Assembly (NCBI RefSeq): GCF_002001085.1
Contig: NZ_MUNU01000010.1
Coordinates: 62,001 to 126,000, forward strand
Length of the DNA: 64,000 bases
Direction: 5' to 3'
DNA from: Rhodanobacter sp. B05
Lineage (GTDB): Bacteria; Pseudomonadota; Gammaproteobacteria; Xanthomonadales; Rhodanobacteraceae
Positions 53,245-64,000 of this stretch are shown piece after piece. Below the pieces are notes generated by a model. It was given only the letters and a program-made list of their open reading frames with translations. It did no database searches and had not been told where the DNA came from. A program made the translations under genes and the position numbers. Each line of letters begins with the position of its first letter. Positions within the stretch are counted from its first letter, which is position 1.

Positions 53245-53291
53245 ATCTGCCGCAGCGAGCTGCTGGTGGAGATCGATGGTTGGCGCTACGC
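53245..53291 (+). repeat. Right 47-bp direct repeat (attR-like) of the xanB2 3' end
   Basis: Identical to 31426-31472, followed by GCG TAG in the xanB2 frame, so it would also complete that protein. The bases before it (CCCACTTTCATT) are unrelated to xanB2. The gap 53146-53364 otherwise holds nothing recognisable; no integrase fragment is seen. Confidence 0.9.
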
Positions 53292-53364
53292 GTAGATGAC
53301 GTCCTTCGTCGATCAGCGCAGCAAGTAGATCGCCGATCTGCAGCTGCGCCAACCCGCATCCCGC

Positions 53365-53937
53365 TTACTGCGATCGATACGAGGGATCCACGCCAGCGAT
53401 GAAGGCTTTGACCTCGGCGCGAAGGTAGATATTCGCATCGACTTTGTAAGCAGCCACGCGCTCGTCGTGCAGGGACAGGTTGCGCAGCTGTTGGCCGGTT
53501 GCCGCATCGAACACGTACAGGCTGGCGCGATAGCTGACCTTGGGCGGCGTGTAGCCGCCGGAAAGATTGTCCCCTTTCACGTAGACCTTGTTGTAACTGG
53601 ACACCACCAGCGGCGTGATGCTGACGGCCAGCCGATACGGCGTAGTGGCCTGTCGATCCGGCGGCGGCGCATCCAGCGACTCCACCATCCGCATGTGGAT
53701 ATGCCGATCGCCGGCCCAGTGCTCGAAGCCGTGGCGGATCGTGTTGCACGAAACAAATTCACCCAGGCACGACAGCTCGAGGCTGAGACGCGGCGTGCCA
53801 TCGCGAGCAAACAGCGGCAACGATTGCAGTGACTGCCGGTCGGCGGCGCTGAGCACCTGGGCTGTGCCAGCGCAGCCCTGCAAGGCGACAGCGACAAGCA
53901 GACCCCCGAAAACATGCCACGATGGCTTCATGCGCAT
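53365..53937 (-). CDS. Predicted lipoprotein (190 aa), function unknown
   Basis: It starts MRMKPSWHVFGGLLVAVALQGC; the lipobox is LQGC (Cys about 22). GGGAG precedes the ATG by 8 bp. The mature region reads LPLFARDGTPRLSLELSCLG, HIHMRMVESLDAPPPDRQ and YRASLYVFDAATGQQLRNLSLHDERVAAYK, with two cysteines (SCLGEFVSC). No family is recognised. It lies just outside the right repeat and may be the original neighbour of xanB2 before the island arrived. An inverted repeat GGCCGCG/CGCGGCC (53999-54023) separates it from the end of glmU. Confidence 0.65.
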   Translation of the reverse strand: MRMKPSWHVFGGLLVAVALQGCAGTAQVLSAADRQSLQSLPLFARDGTPRLSLELSCLGEFVSCNTIRHGFEHWAGDRHIHMRMVESLDAPPPDRQATTPYRLAVSITPLVVSSYNKVYVKGDNLSGGYTPPKVSYRASLYVFDAATGQQLRNLSLHDERVAAYKVDANIYLRAEVKAFIAGVDPSYRSQ

Positions 53938-54026
53938 CCGTGCCACTCCCCCTGTGTTTTCGCTTGGAAATCGTGTCCCGGAAAGGATTGGTGCCAACGG
54001 CCGCGAAGCCGTGGCACGCGGCCCGA

Positions 54027-55424
54027 CTATAGCGGCTTCTTCACCGGCCGCTTCCAGCCCTCGAACGTCTGCTGCCGGCCGCGCGCGACCGTCAGCTGCC
54101 CTTCCGGCGCATCGTGGGTGATCACCGAGCCGGCGCCGATGGTGGCCTGCGCGCCGATCGTCACCGGTGCCACCAGGGCGGTATTCGAGCCGATGAAGGC
54201 GCCGTCATCGATGCGGGTGACGAACTTGTTCACGCCGTCGTAGTTGCAGGTGATGGTGCCGGCGCCGACGTTGACGCCGCGGCCGATCACGGTGTCGCCG
54301 AGGTAGCTGAGGTGGTTCGCCTTGCTGTTCTCGCCGATGCGGGTCTTCTTGGTTTCGACGAAATTGCCCACGTGCACGCCGCTGTCGAGTTCGGTGCCGG
54401 GGCGCAGCCGCGCGAACGGGCCGATCGTGCAGGGCCCGTGGGTGACGACGCCATCGAGATCGCAGTGCGAGTGCAGCACGGTACCGGCGGCCAGTCGCAC
54501 GTTTTTCAGTCGCGTGAACGCACCGATGCGCACGTCGTCGCCGAGTACCACATGGCCTTCCAGGATCACGTCGACGTCCAGTTCGACATCGCGGCCGGCC
54601 TCGACCGTGCCACGCACGTCGACCCGCGCGGGGTCGGCCATGCGCACGCCGTCGCGCAGCAGGGCGTGCGCAGCGCGACGACGGAACGCGGCCTCCAGTT
54701 CCGCCAGTTGCACGGGGTCGTTGGCGCCGGCCGCTTCGACCGGATCGGCGCACTCGACGCTGAGCGCGCCACGACCCTCTTCGGCAGCCATCCGGAACAC
54801 GTCGGTGAGGTAATACTCGCCTTGCGCATTGTTCCGATTGAGCTGCTTGATCCAGCTACGCAAGGCCAGCGCCTCGGCGACCAGGATGCCGGTGTTGACC
54901 AGGTTCACCGCGCGCTGGCCGGAGTCGGCGTCCTTCTCCTCGACCACCTCGCGCACGCGGCCATTGCCGTCGCACAGCACGCGGCCGTAACCCTGCGGGT
55001 CGGCCAGCCGCGTGGTCAGCAGGCTGAACTTGCCCTCCGCTTCCAGCAGCTGCTGCAGGGTGTCGACGCGGGTCAACGGCACGTCGCCATACAGCACCAG
55101 CACTCGCGCCACACGAGGCACCTCGGCCAGCGCCTGCTCCACTGCATGGCCCGTGCCCAGCCGCTCGGCCTGCAGCACCCAGCGCAGAGCCTGCCCCGGA
55201 CTTGATCCGGGGTCGGCCTGGTCCGCAAACGCCGCCCGCACCTGCTCGCCGCAGTGGCCGTAGACGATGTGGATGGCGGCCGGCTGCAAGGTCCGCGCGG
55301 TGGCGATCACATGCGCCAGCAAGGGCTTGCCGGCCAGCGGCATCAGCACCTTGGCGCGATTCGATTTCATCCGCGTGCCGGCACCGGCGGCCAGCACGAT
55401 CACATGCAGCTGAGCATCGTCCAT
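54027..55424 (-). CDS. glmU: Bifunctional GlmU: GlcN-1-P acetyltransferase / UDP-GlcNAc pyrophosphorylase
   Basis: 465 aa. The N-terminal uridylyltransferase has [20 protein letters not shown] (about 8-27) and [10 protein letters not shown]. The C-terminal left-handed beta-helix acetyltransferase has [19 protein letters not shown] and [20 protein letters not shown]. It makes UDP-GlcNAc for peptidoglycan and LPS. A short peptide (PGSSPGQA, about residues 72-79), which the E. coli sequence recalled from memory lacks, is encoded by a palindrome at 55194-55212. The gene lies near atpC, as in many gammaproteobacteria, but two small genes intervene. Confidence 0.95.
   Translation of the reverse strand: MDDAQLHVIVLAAGAGTRMKSNRAKVLMPLAGKPLLAHVIATARTLQPAAIHIVYGHCGEQVRAAFADQADPGSSPGQALRWVLQAERLGTGHAVEQALAEVPRVARVLVLYGDVPLTRVDTLQQLLEAEGKFSLLTTRLADPQGYGRVLCDGNGRVREVVEEKDADSGQRAVNLVNTGILVAEALALRSWIKQLNRNNAQGEYYLTDVFRMAAEEGRGALSVECADPVEAAGANDPVQLAELEAAFRRRAAHALLRDGVRMADPARVDVRGTVEAGRDVELDVDVILEGHVVLGDDVRIGAFTRLKNVRLAAGTVLHSHCDLDGVVTHGPCTIGPFARLRPGTELDSGVHVGNFVETKKTRIGENSKANHLSYLGDTVIGRGVNVGAGTITCNYDGVNKFVTRIDDGAFIGSNTALVAPVTIGAQATIGAGSVITHDAPEGQLTVARGRQQTFEGWKRPVKKPL
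55194..55212. repeat. Palindrome inserted in the glmU reading frame
   Basis: CCCCGGA-CTTGA-TCCGGGG is a perfect 7-bp-arm palindrome of a type common as dispersed repeats. It codes most of the extra PGSSPGQA peptide in the nucleotidyltransferase domain, just before [15 protein letters not shown]. Confidence 0.75.
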
Positions 55425-55679
55425 CTCGACCCCGTTTGTCGTTCAATCAAACCCCGTCGAGGATACATCGTGCGCCCGGGATCAGCAGCGCCCGGCAGTC
55501 GACTTCCACTGCCGCCGCCGCGACGCACAGGCCCTGATCGAGGCATTGCGCCGCTCACGGAGAATCACCTTGAAAGACGCCCGGTTGCCTGTCGTCGATG
55601 CGCCCGCTGATCGGGATGTGGGTGGCGAACTGATCCTCTTCGCCTGGTTCTGGTTGTGCCGCCGCCCCAGGCGAGCCGG

Positions 55680-56231
55680 CTACGAACCTGGCGCGGTGCC
55701 GACCGGCTCCACGCTCACCACCGGCTTGCCGGCGTGGCAGGCGAACCGGAATACATAGAACCGGTCGAAGGGCTCGTCCGCGCTGTCCACCACATGGCTG
55801 TTCCCATCGATATCGGCCGCCCAGTGAGTCACCTGCAAGGGGTTGAAGCGCCATGTCATCACCGCTACCCGGACGGCAAGCAAGAACGGCTGCCAGCGTG
55901 CCGTCGCCGCGGCATCGTCGACGACCATGCTGCGCACTTCGCGGACGCGCCCGGCGCCGTCGACGCTCACCCGGGCACGCACCCGGACCAGGGCCGGACA
56001 CGCCGCCAGCAGGGCCGCCGGATACACCGGCGAATGGCGCACGATGGCGGTTCCACCGCTGGAAATATCGCCCATCGGCAACACGTAGTGTTGCATCGCG
56101 ACCGGCTTCGACGGATGGCCGCCAGCGCTCGTCGCGATGGCCGCTGGCGTCCGCAGCCCCGCCGCGGCGCAACCAGCCAGCAGCAGGGGCGCGCAACACA
56201 GATGCCCCAAACGGGCATGCCGTACCGCCAT
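55680..56231 (-). CDS. Lipoprotein with TonB-like C-terminal domain (possible)
   Basis: 183 aa from ATG 56231, preceded by GGAGCGACATTG. It begins MAVRHARLGHLCCAPLLLAGC; the lipobox is LAGC. The C-terminal half reads SPVYPAALLAACPALVRVRARVSVDGAGRVREV and MTWRFNPLQVTHW. The P-x-Y-P-x-x-L, V-x-V-x-V-D-x-x-G-x-V and W-x-F-x-P pattern is typical of TonB-type C-terminal domains. An in-frame ATG far upstream would add a poor N-terminus. The 255-bp gap to glmU (55425-55679) shows no convincing gene. Confidence 0.6.
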   Translation of the reverse strand: MAVRHARLGHLCCAPLLLAGCAAAGLRTPAAIATSAGGHPSKPVAMQHYVLPMGDISSGGTAIVRHSPVYPAALLAACPALVRVRARVSVDGAGRVREVRSMVVDDAAATARWQPFLLAVRVAVMTWRFNPLQVTHWAADIDGNSHVVDSADEPFDRFYVFRFACHAGKPVVSVEPVGTAPGS

Positions 56232-56371
56232 CAATGTCGCTCCGGCAGATCGAGGCTTTGATGCTGGCGCAGGCCTGCACCGGGCGCAAGGCGCTACCAA
56301 ACGCACACGAAACCGCAACGCAAGTCGTGCCAGGCTGTGCGTCGGCGGCAGCAACGAGACTGAGGTGGATC

Positions 56372-56941
56372 ATGAAACGCATGACGGGATTGAACCTGCG
56401 CGGCATCGTCGCCCTTGCCGTGATTGCGGTGGGCGTTGGACCAGCCCTGGCCGCAGCGCCGGCCGCCGCACAGTCGCCGGCCGCGGCGACGCCCGCGGCG
56501 GAGGCCAGAGTGACGGTGACCTATGTCAATCCGGAGAAATTCAGCGAGGCACGCGAGTTCGGCCAGCAGGACAGCTACAACGACGCCGACTACCTGAAGT
56601 CGCTGAAGAGCCACCTGATCAAGCGGGCAATGCGGATGCTGCCACCGGACGACCGGCTTGAAGTCAGCATCACCGACATCAAGCTCGCCGGCGGCTACGA
56701 GCCCTGGCACGGGCCGAACTTCAGGTACGTGCGTTTCATGAAGGATGTCTATCCGCCGCGCATCGACCTGACGTTCCAGCTCGTCGACGGCAATGGCAAG
56801 GTGCTGCGCGAGGGGTCACGCAAGTTGCGCAACCTCGGCTACCTGCAGAGCGGCGTGGCGATGCCGACCGATACCGACCCCTTGCGTTACGACAAGGCGC
56901 TGATCGACGACTGGTTGCGGCGCGGCCCGGAAAAGCTCTAG
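56372..56941 (+). CDS. Secreted DUF3016-like protein
   Basis: 189 aa with signal peptide IVALAVIAVGVGPALAAAPA. The mature part has VTYVNPEKFSEAREFGQQDS and RMLPPDDRLEVSITDIKLAGGYEPW. RFMKDVYPPRIDLTFQLVD and LRYDKALIDDWLRRG follow. This matches the DUF3016 pattern (a putative periplasmic protein common in Xanthomonadales). GAGGT lies 6 bp before the ATG. It converges with the atp operon; the 88-bp gap contains a hairpin at 57004-57025. Confidence 0.72.
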   Translation: MKRMTGLNLRGIVALAVIAVGVGPALAAAPAAAQSPAAATPAAEARVTVTYVNPEKFSEAREFGQQDSYNDADYLKSLKSHLIKRAMRMLPPDDRLEVSITDIKLAGGYEPWHGPNFRYVRFMKDVYPPRIDLTFQLVDGNGKVLREGSRKLRNLGYLQSGVAMPTDTDPLRYDKALIDDWLRRGPEKL

Positions 56942-57003
56942 GAGCGTGGGCCGCAGAAATCTTCCGGGCTGCAAAAGCGGCTGCGTGGTCCCGAGGCGCC
57001 GAT

Positions 57004-57025
57004 GATCCGGCCTTGTTGCCGGATC
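57004..57025. terminator. Hairpin between convergent DUF3016-like gene and atpC
   Basis: GATCCGGC and GCCGGATC form a perfect 8-bp stem with a 6-nt loop, positioned 4 bp after the atpC stop. No clear T-run follows on either strand, so it is a candidate bidirectional terminator only. Confidence 0.5.
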
Positions 57026-57029
57026 CCGC

Positions 57030-57455
57030 TCAGTGCTTGAGGTTCTTGCGCAGCCGCTCCAGCGCCTGCAACTGGGCCATGGCCTCGGTCAGCTTGGTCT
57101 GCGCTTCGGCGATCTCGATCGCATCGCTGCGGTTGGCCAGCGCATCCTGCGCCTCCTTCATGGCGCGCTGCGCCGAGGCCTCGTCGAGGTCGGCCGCACG
57201 CGCCGCGGTATCGGCCAGCACGGTGACCACCTGCGGCTGCACTTCGAGGATGCCACCGGACACGTAGAACTGCTGGCGGTCACCGTTCTCCAGCAGCACG
57301 TCGACGTGACCGGGCTTCAGGCGCGTGATCAATGGCGCATGGCGCGGCGTGATGCCCAGCTCGCCCAGCTCGCCGGTCGCCACGACCATGGTCGCGTCGC
57401 CGGAGAAGATCTCGGCTTCGGCACTGACGATGTCGACGCGGATGGTTGGGGTCAT
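57030..57455 (-). CDS. atpC: ATP synthase F1 epsilon subunit
   Basis: 141 aa starting [20 protein letters not shown], with [22 protein letters not shown] (the conserved beta-sandwich). The C-terminal helices read [14 protein letters not shown] and [16 protein letters not shown]. An upstream in-frame ATG lies inside repeat sequence and is rejected. It is the last gene of the atp operon, separated from atpD by a palindromic repeat. Confidence 0.95.
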   Translation of the reverse strand: MTPTIRVDIVSAEAEIFSGDATMVVATGELGELGITPRHAPLITRLKPGHVDVLLENGDRQQFYVSGGILEVQPQVVTVLADTAARAADLDEASAQRAMKEAQDALANRSDAIEIAEAQTKLTEAMAQLQALERLRKNLKH

Positions 57456-57478
57456 TTCTTTTGTCTCGCTTTGCTCGA

Positions 57479-57565
57479 CGGGATTCGGGATTCGGGATTC
57501 GGGATTCGCAAAAGCCGCAGGTCGCAATTCTTTCGAATCCCGAATCCCGTCTCCCGAATCCCGGA
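57479..57565. repeat. GGGATTCG-type inverted repeat between atpD and atpC
   Basis: GGGATTCGGGATTCGGGATT repeated on the left is faced by CGAATCCCGAATCCCG and CCCGAATCCCGG on the right, enclosing CAAAAGCCGCAGG. A second copy lies between atpA and atpG (60038-60120). The direct GGGATTCG units within each arm allow alternative pairings. Confidence 0.85.
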
Positions 57566-57575
57566 AGGTGGCGGC

Positions 57576-59033
<1,458 letters not shown>

Positions 59034-59091
59034 TTAGGTTGTGTTGCGGCGCCGCTGCGCGTCGCCATGAATTTTTCAAAAGCTGCCGCGG

Positions 59092-60009
59092 TTACACCGC
59101 GGCCGCTCCTCCCACGATCTCGGAAATTTCCTGGGTGATCGCCGCCTGGCGCGCCTTGTTGTAGGTCAGCGTCAGCGTGTCGATCACCTTGTTCGCGTTG
59201 TCCGACGCGGCCTTCATCGCGACCATGCGGGCGGCGTGCTCGCTGGCCAGGTTCTCCAGCGTGGCCTGGTACACCACCGATTCGATATAGCGGCCCAGCA
59301 CGTGTTCGATCACGGTCTGTGCATCCGGCTCGTAGAGGTAGTCCCAGTCGTGTCCGACCTCCAGCTTCACGCCGGCGTAGGCCGATTCGCCCGCCGCCTG
59401 GTGCGCTTCCATCTCGGCCGCTACCAGCGGCAGCGGCAGCAGCGCGTCGATGGTCGGCTTCTGCGTCATCGTGTTGACGAAGTCGCTGTAAGCCAGGAAC
59501 ACGCGATCCAGCGCATTGGCCGTATAGGCGTCCATCATCACCTTGATCACGCCGACCAGCTGCTCCAGCTTCGGCTTTTCGCCGAGATGGCTGACGCTAC
59601 CGACCAGGTTGACGCCCTTGATGCGGCGGAAGAACGAGATCGCCTTCTGGCCGATCGCCACCACGTCCACCTGCACGCCCTGCTTCTGCCACTCGGCGAT
59701 CGCCGGCAGCAGGCGACGGAACATGTTGGAGTTGAGGCCGCCGCACAAGCCGCGGTCGGTTGACACCACGATGTAGCCGACCCGCGCCACCTGCTCGCGC
59801 TCGCTCAGGAACGGATGACTGAACTCGGTGCTGGCCTGCGCCACGTGCGCGATCACCTTGCGCATCAGGCGGGCATACGGACGCGAGGCCTTCATCAGGT
59901 CCTGCGCGCGGCGGATCTTGGCCGCCGAGACCATTTCGAGCGCGCGCGTGACCTTGCGCATGTTCTGCGTGCTCTTGATCTTGGTTTTGATTTCGCGTCC
60001 GCTGGCCAT
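59092..60009 (-). CDS. atpG: ATP synthase F1 gamma subunit
   Basis: 305 aa. The N-terminal coiled coil [20 protein letters not shown] and [16 protein letters not shown] is conserved, as is [17 protein letters not shown]. The C-terminal helix [38 protein letters not shown] is the rotor shaft. It is slightly longer than the 287-aa E. coli protein. An 82-bp gap to atpD holds nothing notable. Confidence 0.97.
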   Translation of the reverse strand: MASGREIKTKIKSTQNMRKVTRALEMVSAAKIRRAQDLMKASRPYARLMRKVIAHVAQASTEFSHPFLSEREQVARVGYIVVSTDRGLCGGLNSNMFRRLLPAIAEWQKQGVQVDVVAIGQKAISFFRRIKGVNLVGSVSHLGEKPKLEQLVGVIKVMMDAYTANALDRVFLAYSDFVNTMTQKPTIDALLPLPLVAAEMEAHQAAGESAYAGVKLEVGHDWDYLYEPDAQTVIEHVLGRYIESVVYQATLENLASEHAARMVAMKAASDNANKVIDTLTLTYNKARQAAITQEISEIVGGAAAV

Positions 60010-60037
60010 TCGCTACTCGCTCGCTATGCTCACTCGT

Positions 60038-60120
60038 GGGATTCGGGATTGGGGATTCGAGATTCGTAAAAGCCGCGACTTCAAGCTCTTCCGAATCCCC
60101 AATCCCGTATCTCTATTCCC
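60038..60120. repeat. GGGATTCG-type inverted repeat between atpA and atpG
   Basis: GGGATTCGGGATTGGGGATT and CGAGATTCG on the left face CCGAATCCCCAATCCCG on the right, enclosing TAAAAGCCGCGAC. It belongs to the same family as 57479-57565 and takes up most of the 115-bp gap 60010-60124. Confidence 0.85.
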
Positions 60121-60124
60121 TGCC

Positions 60125-61675
<1,551 letters not shown>

Positions 61676-61862
61676 GGGTCGTTATCCTGAAATTTTGTAA
61701 ACGCGATGCTTTCTTTGAGAGTCCGGCATGGATGCCGGGGTTTGCTCTCCGCGAAATGGACTTCGCGTGAAACTACTGGCGAGGAGTGAGCGGTGAGCAA
61801 GAGCGGCGGCGTGATCGTTGCAACCCACTCGTTTCTCAGTTCTCTCCACTTTTCATCTGCTT
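61676..61862. other. atpH-atpA intercistronic region with hairpins and a GAGTGAG-type repeat
   Basis: No gene. It contains GAGAG-TCCGGCAT-GG-ATGCCGG-..-CTCTC (61720-61753), a stable hairpin around CCGGCAT/ATGCCGG. Next come CGCGAAATGGACTTCGCG (61754-61771) and GAGGAGTGAGCGGTGAGCAAG. The last resembles the purine-rich arm in the leuC-leuD gap and faces ACTCGTTTCTCAGTTCTCTCC about 25 bp later. Confidence 0.6.
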
Positions 61863-62396
61863 TTAATTTCCCAGCGCGCCGGCCAGCTTGGCCAGGCGCC
61901 CGCGGGCGGAACCGTCGATCACTTCGCTGCCGGTATCGATCACCGCGCCAGCCAGCAGCGAGGCGTCGACCCGGGTTTCCAGTTCGATCTCGCGCTTGAA
62001 GCGGCGCTTCAGCGAGGCCTTGAGCTGCTCGGCCTGCGCCGCATCGATCGCCATCGCGCTGGTCACCTTGACCAGCAGTTGCGATTCGGACTCGCGCTTG
62101 AACGTCTCGTACAGCTCGGCCACTTCCGGCAGCAGAGCCAGCCGACGCTGTTCGGCCATCTCGGCGAGGAACTGCCCGAACGGCGCATCCTTCGCGACAC
62201 CCGCGGGCAGGTGCAGCGCGACCAGTTGCGCCGGGATCACCCGCGGATCATTGCCGAGGCCGGCTACGCGCGGATCGGCCGCGACCGCGCCGGCAAACGC
62301 CAGCGCCTGCGACCACGCATCCAGCGAACCGGCGGCGTGCGCCACTTCGAACGCGGCGCGGGCATAGGGACGGGCGAGGGTGATTGCCTGGGCCAT
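61863..62396 (-). CDS. atpH: ATP synthase F1 delta subunit
   Basis: 177 aa. It starts MAQAITLARPYARAAFEVAH, the conserved N-terminal helix binding alpha, with LLPEVAELYETFKRESESQ. The C-terminus is RVDASLLAGAVIDTGSEVIDGSARGRLAKLAGAL. It connects F1 to the b-subunit stalk. It starts 3 bp after the atpF stop. Confidence 0.95.
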   Translation of the reverse strand: MAQAITLARPYARAAFEVAHAAGSLDAWSQALAFAGAVAADPRVAGLGNDPRVIPAQLVALHLPAGVAKDAPFGQFLAEMAEQRRLALLPEVAELYETFKRESESQLLVKVTSAMAIDAAQAEQLKASLKRRFKREIELETRVDASLLAGAVIDTGSEVIDGSARGRLAKLAGALGN

Positions 62397-62399
62397 CGA

Positions 62400-62870
62400 T
62401 CAAAGGCCTGCCGCAAGCTGGTCGAGCAAGGCCTTGTGCGTCGAGGCATCGACCTCGCGCTGCACGATCTTGCTGGCACCCTGCACCGCCAGCGCACCGA
62501 CCTGCTCGCGCAGCTGGTCGCGCGCGCGCTGCGCCATCGAGGCGATGTCGTCCTGCGCCGAAGCCTTCAGCCGGTTGATCTCGTGCACCGCTTCGCCACG
62601 GGCCTTTTCGATGATCTGGTTGGCCTGCTGCTGGGCCTTGTCGATGATCTCCGAGGCCTGCAAGCGCGCCTGCTTGATCTCGGCCGCCACCTTGGAGTCG
62701 GCGTCCTTCAGCTCGGCATGCGCGCGCTCGGCCGCATTCAGGCCTTCGGCGATCTTGATCTGGCGCTCTTCGATGGCCTTGTTGAGATGCGGCCAGATGA
62801 AGTGCACACAGAACCAGATCAGGATGGCGAACGAAAGCATTTCGCCAATCAAGGTCGCGTTGAAATCCAT
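62400..62870 (-). CDS. atpF: ATP synthase Fo b subunit
   Basis: 156 aa. One N-terminal TM segment ([22 protein letters not shown]) is followed by a long charged helix ([20 protein letters not shown] and onward) that forms the peripheral stalk. The length equals that of E. coli AtpF. Confidence 0.95.
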   Translation of the reverse strand: MDFNATLIGEMLSFAILIWFCVHFIWPHLNKAIEERQIKIAEGLNAAERAHAELKDADSKVAAEIKQARLQASEIIDKAQQQANQIIEKARGEAVHEINRLKASAQDDIASMAQRARDQLREQVGALAVQGASKIVQREVDASTHKALLDQLAAGL

Positions 62871-62960
62871 CGCTGCGTTACCTGCAAATACGGGTTGAAC
62901 CGAACCCGGGCGTCAAGACACCCGGGTCGAACCGGCGGCGCCGCGGCGCCGCCACGAGGC

Positions 62961-63257
<297 letters not shown>

Positions 63258-63308
63258 TCAAACTTGGGAAAGCAAAACGGTTGAAACGAAGGGTTCGAGA
63301 GCAGCCAA

Positions 63309-64000
<692 letters not shown>

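Larger units (their letters stand above)
31426..53291. mobile_element. Putative 21.8-kb genomic island bracketed by a 47-bp direct repeat of the xanB2 3' end
   Basis: The 47-bp sequence beginning ATCTGCCGCAGCGAGCTGCT and ending GGTTGGCGCTACGC occurs at 31426-31472 (end of xanB2) and again, identical, at 53245-53291. In both places the frame ends one codon later (GCC TGA and GCG TAG). Flanking bases differ on both sides. This is the pattern left when an element integrates at the 3' end of a gene and restores it. The enclosed DNA carries the membrane TPR array and the cytochrome module and looks less GC-rich than the flanks. No integrase, transposase or tRNA is seen inside, so the mechanism is inferred. 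Confidence 0.55.

Noticed and set aside
55546-55758. Short + strand ORF (70 codons) between glmU and the TonB-like lipoprotein
   Set aside because: It overlaps the 3' end of the lipoprotein gene, has no convincing ribosome-binding site and no recognisable protein features.

Overview
The window is high-GC DNA from a gammaproteobacterium, most probably a Xanthomonadales/Rhodanobacteraceae relative (Rhodanobacter/Dyella type). This is inferred from the atpBEFHAGDC-glmU neighbourhood, the clustered thr/leu/ilv genes, a XanB2-type chorismatase beside an ACP (xanthomonadin-type pigment genes), and abundant short palindromic repeats. No rRNA, tRNA or CRISPR array was seen.

Layout. 1-4774: end of a CpdB-like nucleotidase, a 50-aa coiled-coil protein, a secreted creatininase-family protein, a secreted beta-propeller and a methyltransferase. 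4797-22490: a large amino-acid block on the + strand. A Thr/Ile-rich leader peptide precedes hom-thrB-thrC. A Leu/Val-rich leader with a textbook terminator precedes leuA-ilvE-leuC-leuD-leuB. Then come ilvD-ilvC-(VOC protein)-ilvG-ilvM-ilvA. Together they make threonine from aspartate semialdehyde, deaminate it to 2-oxobutyrate, and build isoleucine, valine and leucine. Many joints are ATGA or GTGA overlaps; the looser joints carry palindromic repeats. 22532-23700: a lipoprotein of lower apparent GC and two tandem IS30 5'-end remnants.

23818-31476: a reduced xanthomonadin/aryl-polyene-type locus. On the - strand it runs ACP, COG4648 membrane protein, hotdog dehydratase, LpxL-like acyltransferase, LolA-like protein, an MMPL exporter fused to a second dehydratase, and a FabG-like ketoreductase. 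A XanB2-like chorismatase is divergent. No ketosynthase is visible.

31426-53291: the most unusual region. A 47-bp perfect direct repeat of the xanB2 3' end brackets about 21.8 kb. Inside are eight paralogous membrane proteins (three TM helices, COG5616/FlgO-like domain, TPR tail) plus one secreted TPR protein. All point the same way and overlap by 4-8 nt over about 17 kb. A decayed paralog and a second paralog's C-terminal tail are also present. A module follows with two di-haem c-type cytochromes, a beta-propeller and two NTF2-like proteins, one broken. It looks like an island that grew by tandem duplication and entered, or was copied into, the end of xanB2. No integrase was found.

53365-64000: a lipoprotein, glmU, a lipoprotein with a possible TonB-like C-terminus, a DUF3016-like protein, and the F1Fo ATP synthase operon on the - strand (atpB runs off the window).

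A recurring theme is palindromic repeats translated within ORFs: the thrC N-terminus, the ilvE and ilvD C-termini, the exporter-dehydratase fusion, the interior of glmU, and linkers of three membrane TPR proteins. All functions are inferred from sequence and context; no alignments or searches were run.
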